From: Akkermansiaceae bacterium UBA4145
Lineage (GTDB): Bacteria > Verrucomicrobiota > Verrucomicrobiia > Verrucomicrobiales > Akkermansiaceae
DNA length: 10,418 bases
Assembly: GCA_002380675.1 (NCBI GenBank)
Contig: DFWB01000260.1
Span: 1 to 10,418, forward strand
Direction of reading: 5' to 3'
Of the stretch, positions 5,464 to 10,418 are shown one piece after another (the stretch's first letter is position 1; each line of letters begins with the position of its first letter). The notes beneath the pieces are model-generated. The model did no database searches. It was not told where the DNA came from and saw nothing but the letters and a program-made list of their open reading frames with translations. The translations under genes were made by a program, and so were the position numbers.

Positions 5464-6813
5464 GTGACCGGGAATGATGTCAGGGAGGCCCTTCAGCAGG
5501 CTGGGGTAGTTCCTTCCAAGAAACTGGGCCAGAACTTCCTTACTGACCCGAATACGGCCCGGTGGATTGTGGATCAGCTGGACCCGGGTCCAGACGATTT
5601 CGTGGTGGAAGTAGGGCCGGGCACGGGCTCGTTGAGCGAGGCTCTTGTGGGCAGGGTGCGCCGATTACTTCTTATCGAGTTTGACCGAAGGCTTGCGGAT
5701 TGGCTGAAACACCGGTTTGCCAAAGACGAAGCCGTTGAGGTAGTGCATGCAGATGGGGCCCGGGTTGACCTGCGTCCCTTGTTTAAGGAGCGGCCTGTAA
5801 AGCTCATTGGGAACCTGCCCTATTCCGCAGGTGGTGCAATCCTGAGAAACTTTCTCGAGCGGCCATCTCCAATCTGTCGAGCGGTCCTCATGCTCCAGCG
5901 AGAGGTGATCGATCGGATCGTGGCGAAGCCGCGAACAAAGCAATATGGCGTGCTTTCGCTCAGGATGCAGAGCGAATGGGTGAGTAATCCAATAAAGACG
6001 ATCGGCCCCAGTGTGTTTTATCCGCGTCCGGCTATTGATTCAACGGTAGTCGAGGTCAGCCCGCGGAGCGACGAGCTTCCGGTCTATGACGCTCGCTTTT
6101 TTGACGAGCTGATCCGCCGGGGATTTTCCCAAAGGCGTAAGCAGCTTCGAAAGGCTCTGCCATCAGAGCCAGAATGGTCTGAGGTAGCTGCTAATCTTGG
6201 TGTTGCAGAGACTGCTCGGGCAGAGGAGTTGGATCTCGCTCAATGGGTAGAGCTTTGCAGGTGCTACGACCCACATCCTCTGAGCAACATCCCACAGCGG
6301 GATGACGAGTTGTTTGACGTTGTCAATGGGCAAGATCAGGTAGTCGGTCAGGAAGAGCGGTCGATAGTTCATGAGAAAAATCTGATTCATCGTGCCGTTC
6401 ATGTCTTTATTCGGAATAAGCGCGGGGAAGTATTTCTTCAGAAAAGATCGAGGCTGAAGGATGCTCAACCCGGGGTCTGGGGCTCTAGTGTTAGCGGCCA
6501 CCTCAATTCCGGTGAGAATTATGAATCTTGCGCAGTCAGAGAGCTCGGAGAAGAGGCTGGTCAGCAGAATATCGGAGAAGACATGGGGCAATTGAATCGC
6601 GTGGCGATTTTGCCTCCCACTAAAGAGACAGGATGGGAGTTTGTGCATCTTTTCGAAGCTCGCCAAACGGACCCAATTCGCTTCCCTTGTTCCGAGGTTG
6701 AGGCTGGCATATGGATGCCTCCCGGGGAGGTTTGTGCGTGGCTTTCAAGGCGCCCTGAAGATTTTTCCAGCGGATTTATTTCCTGTTGGAGGGCATGGAA
6801 AGCTGTTCGGTAG
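5464..6813 (+). CDS. rsmA: 16S rRNA dimethyladenosine transferase RsmA (KsgA) fused to a C-terminal Nudix hydrolase domain
   Basis: One uninterrupted frame encodes two proteins' worth of sequence, about 449 aa from GTG 5464. Residues 1 to about 270 are RsmA, which dimethylates two adjacent adenines near the 3' end of 16S rRNA using SAM. It shows KKLGQNFLTD (19-28), the SAM loop EVGPGTGS (49-56), acidic Glu72/Asp74, Asp97, catalytic NLPY (117-120), YPRPAIDS (186-193) and the RRKQLRKAL stretch (224-232). After a short linker, residues about 282-449 form a Nudix domain of the YfcD/isopentenyl-diphosphate-isomerase-like type: LFDVVNGQDQVVG, LIHRAVHVF, FLQKRS, WGSSVSGH. Its Nudix box starts at Gly345 and has Glu351, Arg359-Glu360 and Glu363-Glu364; only the final hydrophobic position is Gln. 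RsmA alone is about 270 aa, so this is a fusion. The frame extends upstream to GTG 5350, but family alignment favours 5464. The last 19 bases overlap the next gene. Confidence 0.9.
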   Translation: MTGNDVREALQQAGVVPSKKLGQNFLTDPNTARWIVDQLDPGPDDFVVEVGPGTGSLSEALVGRVRRLLLIEFDRRLADWLKHRFAKDEAVEVVHADGARVDLRPLFKERPVKLIGNLPYSAGGAILRNFLERPSPICRAVLMLQREVIDRIVAKPRTKQYGVLSLRMQSEWVSNPIKTIGPSVFYPRPAIDSTVVEVSPRSDELPVYDARFFDELIRRGFSQRRKQLRKALPSEPEWSEVAANLGVAETARAEELDLAQWVELCRCYDPHPLSNIPQRDDELFDVVNGQDQVVGQEERSIVHEKNLIHRAVHVFIRNKRGEVFLQKRSRLKDAQPGVWGSSVSGHLNSGENYESCAVRELGEEAGQQNIGEDMGQLNRVAILPPTKETGWEFVHLFEARQTDPIRFPCSEVEAGIWMPPGEVCAWLSRRPEDFSSGFISCWRAWKAVR

Positions 6814-8000
6814 TTGCCAGAGGAGAGAACTCGGGCGAGAATTCCTGCGTCGTGTTCGCTCCCAGGCCAGCGAGAGAAAAGAGTGTCGCCATAGCGGTGG
6901 TCGCTGCGGTGATTTTGCATCTGATGGCATTTGGCGCGATGGTGGGAGGCGCCGTAATAAATATTCTCACGGAGGAGAATGATGATGAGATCATCAGTAA
7001 TGCTCCTGCGGATAAGGGGAGAGAGGTTCTCGTCGAGCTGGACGCACTTGAGTTGATTGCGATGCGTGAGGCCCTGAGGCAGACAAGTGTATCCCCAGAA
7101 AAGTTTGATCGAGCGGCTGAGGACGCATCTCTGCCGGAGTTGGTTGAAGCTGAGGAAAAGAGCTTTGTGGAGACATCTCGGGAGCAGGAGAGTGATCGTA
7201 CTGTCGAGGGTGCGGTTCTGATTGGCGAACGTAATACAGAGGAGGGCAGCGAGCTCGCTCCTTCCCGGGTGAATGGACCGGCAGTTCCGACTCAGAGAGG
7301 AAGAGAAGCGGAAAGAAACGAAAGAATTCTCACCGACTCCGATTTCTCACCAGGAGAGAACGAAGGTCAGACTGGTGGCGGAGATCCTCCGGAGAAACTC
7401 TCAGGATCTGCTGTTGGAAAGACCAAGAGCCCAACCCCGCCAAATGTTACGCCCGCGCCCCCCGGAGAGCGCGACGTAGTAGAGATCCCCGTTGAAGAGG
7501 CATCCGAGTTGCGGCAAAATTTGGATAAGAATGATCCAGAGCGGCCTGAGGCCGATGAAGGTAAAGAGGAAGGGTTGAAAGAGACATCTGAGGAGCGGCT
7601 AAAGGATAGTAAAGGGCAGGAGGGATTTAATACGGAGTCGCGGAAGACGAGGATGGAGGGGACGATCAGTCGCCGAGGTCAGAGCTCCCTGAAGGTAGAG
7701 GCAACGGCTCTTGGAAAATATAAGGCACAGGTAAACCGGATCATTGAAACGGAGTGGCAGAGGCGTTGTGTCCTGCACAGGGATCATGTTCTCCCGGGAA
7801 TTCTGACACTCCGGTTCTATGTGGATAAGGCCGGGCGGGTTTCTGGGCTACGTTACCTTGACGTATTTCAAGCGAGCGCCATGCAGAAGGGTTTCACTAT
7901 GAGGGCAGTTCAACAGCCGCAGTTGCCTGGTATGCCGGAAGACGTTGTTGAGGAGCTTGAGGGAGAGCCTCTGGAATTTCATATTAACTTTCACTTTTGA
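6795..8000 (+). CDS. TonB/TolA-like energy transducer with long acidic spacer
   Basis: From ATG 6795 the protein is 401 aa. Architecture: a short cytoplasmic N-terminus; one membrane anchor (about residues 31-58, AIAVVAAVILHLMAFGAMVGG); a long polar, Glu-rich spacer (about 60-300) with one proline-rich patch (KSPTPPNVTPAPPGE); and a C-terminal domain (about 308-401: KYKAQVNRIIETEWQRR, PGILTLRFYVDKAGRVSGL, LEFHINFHF) with the strand pattern of TonB-type C-termini. The anchor His42 (ILHLMAF) sits where TonB has its conserved membrane His. TonB carries proton-motive energy from ExbB/ExbD to outer-membrane receptors; TolA does the same in envelope constriction. The spacer is acidic rather than the Pro-Lys repeat of classical TonB, so the partner is uncertain. 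GGAGG at 6788-6792 is only two bases from the ATG, and the start lies inside rsmA. TTG 6786 is a weaker alternative. exbB follows after one base. Confidence 0.8.
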   Translation: MESCSVVARGENSGENSCVVFAPRPAREKSVAIAVVAAVILHLMAFGAMVGGAVINILTEENDDEIISNAPADKGREVLVELDALELIAMREALRQTSVSPEKFDRAAEDASLPELVEAEEKSFVETSREQESDRTVEGAVLIGERNTEEGSELAPSRVNGPAVPTQRGREAERNERILTDSDFSPGENEGQTGGGDPPEKLSGSAVGKTKSPTPPNVTPAPPGERDVVEIPVEEASELRQNLDKNDPERPEADEGKEEGLKETSEERLKDSKGQEGFNTESRKTRMEGTISRRGQSSLKVEATALGKYKAQVNRIIETEWQRRCVLHRDHVLPGILTLRFYVDKAGRVSGLRYLDVFQASAMQKGFTMRAVQQPQLPGMPEDVVEELEGEPLEFHINFHF

Positions 8001-8001
8001 G

Positions 8002-8739
8002 ATGTTGCCTGCGTTTACTCAATTTTCAGTATCGGGCGTTGCCCCAGAAGCTCTTCAGAAAACGTGGAAGTTCTTTGCAGATGGTGGGTTTTTCATGCTC
8101 TTGATCGTGTTCTGCTCGGTGCTGGCGCTCATGGTGATTGTATATAAAATGATTACCCTCACGAAGTCCTCGGTGGTGCCCGGGCGTTTAGCGGGCGACA
8201 TCGAGTTGATCGAGACGCACTACGAAAATGACCATCTTGAAAGGTTGCGCGCTGAGTTCAGAGAGGGAGATTCTTCTCTTGCGCGTCTTTGCGATGTCGC
8301 CATGAGGAATGAGGATCTCCCCATGAGGGAAGCAAAGGAGGCGGTGCAGGCGAGTGCAAGAGAGGAGGTTGTGCGGATGAATGCGGGGTTGCCAATTCTC
8401 GACGTGGTTATTACCGTCGCTCCCTTGTTAGGCCTTCTTGGAACAGCGAGCGGGTTAGTTCTCATTTTTGGGAATACCGAGGACCTCACTTCTGGTGCCA
8501 ACAACGCTAAGATTGGCGCTGGGATAGCGCGGGCGTTGGGAACCACAATCGCCGGGATGGTGGTCGCAGTCCCGTCGGTAGTGGCCCACAGTTATTTCAC
8601 GAGAAAAATTGAGACAATGGCAGCCCGCTTGGAAGTGCTGCTAGGGGGTATTATCGGTGCTCGTGATATACCCGCAGAGCGTGATGGGAAAATGGACAGT
8701 CACCAGACACTCTCTCAATTTCCAGACTCCGGCAAATAA
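8002..8739 (+). CDS. exbB: MotA/TolQ/ExbB family proton channel protein
   Basis: From ATG 8002 the product is 245 aa with the three-helix ExbB/TolQ layout. TM1 is about 28-50 (GGFFMLLIVFCSVLALMVIV), followed by a long cytoplasmic segment. TM2 is about 132-157 (ILDVVITVAPLLGLLGTASG) and TM3 about 172-198 (GIARALGTTIAGMVVAVP). The APLLGLLGTxxG and ALGTTxxGMxVAxP motifs are diagnostic. ExbB pentamers form the inner-membrane channel that, with ExbD, uses proton flow to drive a TonB-like protein. The start ATG lies one base after the stop of the TonB-like gene. Longer readings from TTG 7945 would overlap that gene and add a non-homologous N-terminus. The stop overlaps the exbD start (TAATG). TolQ identity is possible but context favours ExbB. 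Confidence 0.92.
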   Translation: MLPAFTQFSVSGVAPEALQKTWKFFADGGFFMLLIVFCSVLALMVIVYKMITLTKSSVVPGRLAGDIELIETHYENDHLERLRAEFREGDSSLARLCDVAMRNEDLPMREAKEAVQASAREEVVRMNAGLPILDVVITVAPLLGLLGTASGLVLIFGNTEDLTSGANNAKIGAGIARALGTTIAGMVVAVPSVVAHSYFTRKIETMAARLEVLLGGIIGARDIPAERDGKMDSHQTLSQFPDSGK

Positions 8740-9218
8740 TGAAATTTTACCAGCCAGGGCGAAGAAAGGAGCGGGTTCCGATCGTTCCCCTTATTGATAT
8801 TCTAACGATCCTGCTTATCTTCTTCATTGTAACCCGGGGTGTTCCGGAGGAGGAAAAGAGCTCTGCGGCGCTGCCCGAACCAAGACCAGTGGTGAAGGTG
8901 ACTCTTCCAGTGGTGAAGGAAATGGAAACCTCCGAGGTGGTGGAGCGCAGGGCGGTACTCGCGGTTGGAGCAGGGGGAACAATTACCCTTGATAACTATG
9001 AACTTGCGAGTCCTGATCTTCTGCCCGATGCGCTAATTGTGTTTCGTGAGGAGAACCCTCTTCGGAAGCTGGAGCTTGCGGCAGATCAGGCGGCGACTCT
9101 TTCACAGCTTTTCATGGTGCTGGACGCCCTGACGGCAGCACAGTATGACATCAAGGACGTTCCCGCCCGCATTCGTCGCCCTCAACCTGTTGACTTTGTA
9201 GACCCGCTTCAGCCATGA
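8739..9218 (+). CDS. exbD: ExbD/TolR family biopolymer transport protein
   Basis: The 159-aa product has a short basic cytoplasmic N-terminus (MKFYQPGRRKER), one membrane helix (about 14-32, VPIVPLIDILTILLIFFIVT) and a periplasmic domain. Asp20 within LIDILTILLIFF is the conserved membrane carboxylate that carries protons in ExbD/TolR. The periplasmic part ends with the LELAADQAATLSQLFMVLD segment typical of the family. ATG 8739 shares one base with the exbB stop (TAATG) and the stop overlaps def by four bases (ATGA). These junctions imply fixed stoichiometry by translational coupling of the proton-channel subunits. Whether it serves TonB-dependent uptake or a Tol-like role cannot be decided from this gene alone. 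Confidence 0.93.
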   Translation: MKFYQPGRRKERVPIVPLIDILTILLIFFIVTRGVPEEEKSSAALPEPRPVVKVTLPVVKEMETSEVVERRAVLAVGAGGTITLDNYELASPDLLPDALIVFREENPLRKLELAADQAATLSQLFMVLDALTAAQYDIKDVPARIRRPQPVDFVDPLQP

Positions 9219-9757
9219 TTCTCTCAATTACCCAGTTTGGAGACCCAGTTCTGCGTAAACGCTGCAGAGAGGTCAAAGAAGTCACAGATGAAATCAGAAG
9301 CCTCGTAGAGGATATGATTGAAACTATGCACGACGCCAACGGGGTGGGTCTTGCTGCTCCTCAGGTAGGAATAGACCTTCGACTAGCAGTTGTGGATGTC
9401 TCTCATGATCCCGACTGTGTGAGTTTTCTCCGGGTGAATGGCGAGGAAGTATCTGTAACGGAAATCATGCCGCTGGTTTTCATAAACCCAACCTTCAAAA
9501 AAGGAGGAGGTAAGGAACGAATGGAGGAGGGATGTCTGAGTATTCACGAGGTCCGCGCGGAGGTGCAGAGACCGGGGATGGTGGATGGAATCTTTCCACA
9601 GTTGGATGGGAGCGAGCTGCGCATCGAGACCGACGGGTTGTTGGCGAGGGTGATTCAGCACGAAACGGACCACCTCAATGGAGTTCTCTTCGTTGATCGA
9701 CTGAGTGCCGCCGGTAAGCTGATGGTGCGTGGGGAGTTGAAGAGGCTTAAGGGTTAA
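9215..9757 (+). CDS. def: Peptide deformylase
   Basis: This 180-aa enzyme removes the formyl group from the initiator methionine of new proteins. All three family motifs are present: GVGLAAPQVG (43-52), EGCLS (105-109) and QHETDHLNG (148-156). The metal ligands are Cys107, His149 and His153, and Glu150 is catalytic; Gln50 completes the active site. The second motif continues IHEVRAEVQRP rather than the common PG(V/I) form, and there is a modest insert at about 66-83 (residues PDCVSFLRVNGEEVSVTE), seen in some deformylases. ATG 9215 overlaps the exbD stop by four bases, so def is the last coupled gene of this operon. TAA is at 9755-9757. No frameshift or missing residue is seen. Confidence 0.97.
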   Translation: MILSITQFGDPVLRKRCREVKEVTDEIRSLVEDMIETMHDANGVGLAAPQVGIDLRLAVVDVSHDPDCVSFLRVNGEEVSVTEIMPLVFINPTFKKGGGKERMEEGCLSIHEVRAEVQRPGMVDGIFPQLDGSELRIETDGLLARVIQHETDHLNGVLFVDRLSAAGKLMVRGELKRLKG

Positions 9758-9823
9758 GGGTAGCAAGAAAAGTTGGCTTGCAGGGATGCAGGTGTTTGAG
9801 GTGAAGTCTCTCTGGATGAGCGC

Positions 9824-9841
9824 ACCCGGAATGCTCCGGGT
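9824..9841 (+). terminator. Hairpin downstream of def, possible weak terminator
   Basis: The arms acccgga (9824-9830) and tccgggt (9835-9841) pair perfectly around the four-base loop atgc. The stem begins 67 bases after the def stop and is GC-rich. The following bases are tattcacatc, without a T run, so termination would be inefficient or Rho-assisted. It lies between def and the next gene, where an operon end is expected. Confidence 0.4.
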
Positions 9842-9870
9842 TATTCACATCAAATAGGTTTTACATTCCT

Positions 9871-9882
9871 AAGGGGAGGGAG
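9871..9882 (+). promoter_or_regulatory. Strong Shine-Dalgarno-like purine tract before out-of-frame TTG/GTG codons
   Basis: The purine tract aaggggagggag is the strongest ribosome-binding-like sequence in the window. It stands 5 bases before TTG 9888 and 8 before GTG 9891, but 28 before the ATG at 9911 of the next gene. The GTG frame encodes only 38 aa before TAG 10005-10007. The tract may load ribosomes for a short coupled leader, or the downstream start may be mis-assigned. Confidence 0.3.
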
Positions 9883-9910
9883 CTACCTTGGTGGATAGTC
9901 ACTTTAAGGT

Positions 9911-10418
9911 ATGCCTCACTCAAATCACTCATCTAATCCATTTGCTTCACGTCCGGTTGGGGATTCCACTGACAGGGACGAAGTCAACGAGAGTCCTTTT
10001 CAGGTAGAGACGGATGGTTCTCAGGGTGATTCAATGATGTCTTCGGACCGGGCGAAACTACACCCGACAAAAGGCTCTCAGCCCGCCTCTGCAGCAAGTC
10101 CATTTGAGCTTGTTGAGGGGAATCGTTCAGAGATCGAAGGGGCCGTGGGTCCGGGTTTCCCCATGCCTGGATTTTCCTCCGGTCCTGCCGTTCTCGCTCC
10201 ATTGGAAATGGTGCCATCCCGATCGCCGGGGGAGCCTTCATCACGCGGTGAGAATACCGCTTCCGATGATTCTGGAGATCCCTTTGGGGAAATGACCCCG
10301 CAGCAGGAAAATACAGCTTCCGCGATGAATCAAGCGGTGCCGATTTCCCCGGTGAGGAGTAAAGGGCAAGCGGATTTTGCCATTCCCGCAGGAAGCAGCC
10401 AGCCTGCCGCTCGGGCCA
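9911..10418 (+). CDS. Low-complexity, probably disordered protein with repeated xPF motifs (3' end outside window)
   Basis: ATG 9911 is the first start after an in-frame TAA (9905-9907), and the frame stays open to the right edge for at least 169 codons. I do not recognise a family. The sequence is rich in Ser, Pro, Gly, Ala and acidic residues, with no membrane segment, signal peptide or cysteine. The tripeptides NPF (9-11), SPF (28-30), SPF (63-65) and DPF (123-125) recur, and ENTAS occurs twice (114-118 and 133-137). Such regions often act as linkers or short-motif docking tracts in front of a folded domain, which would lie beyond the window. Only AAGG one base before the ATG resembles a ribosome-binding site. 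Base composition resembles its neighbours. Coding status is supported by the long open frame and periodic motifs; function is unknown. Confidence 0.65.
   Translation, partial: MPHSNHSSNPFASRPVGDSTDRDEVNESPFQVETDGSQGDSMMSSDRAKLHPTKGSQPASAASPFELVEGNRSEIEGAVGPGFPMPGFSSGPAVLAPLEMVPSRSPGEPSSRGENTASDDSGDPFGEMTPQQENTASAMNQAVPISPVRSKGQADFAIPAGSSQPAARA

Noticed and set aside
6163..6666. 167-codon open frame on the minus strand
   Set aside because: It is antisense to the Nudix half of the RsmA fusion, whose motifs are intact; the antisense product looks random.
7945..8001. Longer N-terminus for the ExbB-like protein from TTG 7945
   Set aside because: It would overlap the conserved C-terminus of the TonB-like gene by 56 bases and adds no ExbB-like sequence; ATG 8002 directly follows the preceding stop.
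9787..9858. 23-codon ORF between def and the xPF gene
   Set aside because: It is too short, has no good ribosome-binding site, and contains the hairpin at 9824-9841; chance is sufficient.
9844..9872. Possible promoter TTCACA ... TACATT before the xPF gene
   Set aside because: The spacing between the boxes is about 12 bases, too short for a sigma-70 promoter, and no other pair in 9758-9910 fits better.
1..10418. CRISPR array, insertion sequence, phage genes, tRNA or rRNA
   Set aside because: I saw no spaced repeat array, transposase, terminal inverted repeats, integrase, cloverleaf or rRNA-like stretch; the only direct repeat is the coding repeat at 1-42.

Overview
The window is ordinary chromosomal DNA with densely packed genes, several housekeeping. 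I see no mobile element, tRNA, rRNA or CRISPR array. The gene set is bacterial and Gram-negative: a TonB/ExbB/ExbD-type energiser implies an outer membrane. The mixture suggests a member of the Verrucomicrobiota, perhaps the Opitutia lineage. The reasons are a DksA-like protein with a Lys/Ala-rich N-terminal tail and a half-lost zinc finger, cysteine-poor bL33 and bS18 side by side, FolE2, and weak Shine-Dalgarno signals before most starts. This placement is inference from remembered family patterns, not from a search.

Layout. (1) Positions 1-2269, plus strand: 3' part of a DksA/TraR-like gene with a histone-H1-like tail, rpmG (bL33, 57 aa), rpsR (bS18), a hairpin, folE2 (GTP cyclohydrolase IB), and an unrecognised 142-aa protein coupled to folE2 by a TGATG overlap. 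(2) Positions 2279-5384, minus strand: a gene train read pgsA-like, then der, then an orphan OppD-type ABC ATPase. It converges on the first block with only 9 bases between the stop codons. (3) Positions 5464-9757, plus strand: rsmA fused in frame to a Nudix domain, a TonB/TolA-like protein, exbB, exbD and def. All junctions overlap or are within one base, so this looks like one translationally coupled operon. (4) Positions 9758-10418: a gap of about 150 bases with a hairpin and a strong but oddly placed ribosome-binding-like sequence, then the 5' part of a low-complexity protein that runs off the window.

How the genes work together. Block 1 combines ribosomal proteins of the zinc-free type, a DksA relative missing two of four zinc ligands, and the GTP cyclohydrolase type that need not use zinc. 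That resembles the zinc-sparing sets known from Zur regulons, although no Zur box is visible. Block 3 joins rRNA dimethylation (RsmA), nascent-protein deformylation (Def) and an inner-membrane proton-motive-force transducer. The least expected items are the RsmA-Nudix fusion, the possible Sm/Hfq-like fold in the protein after folE2, and the disordered protein with repeated xPF motifs at the right edge.
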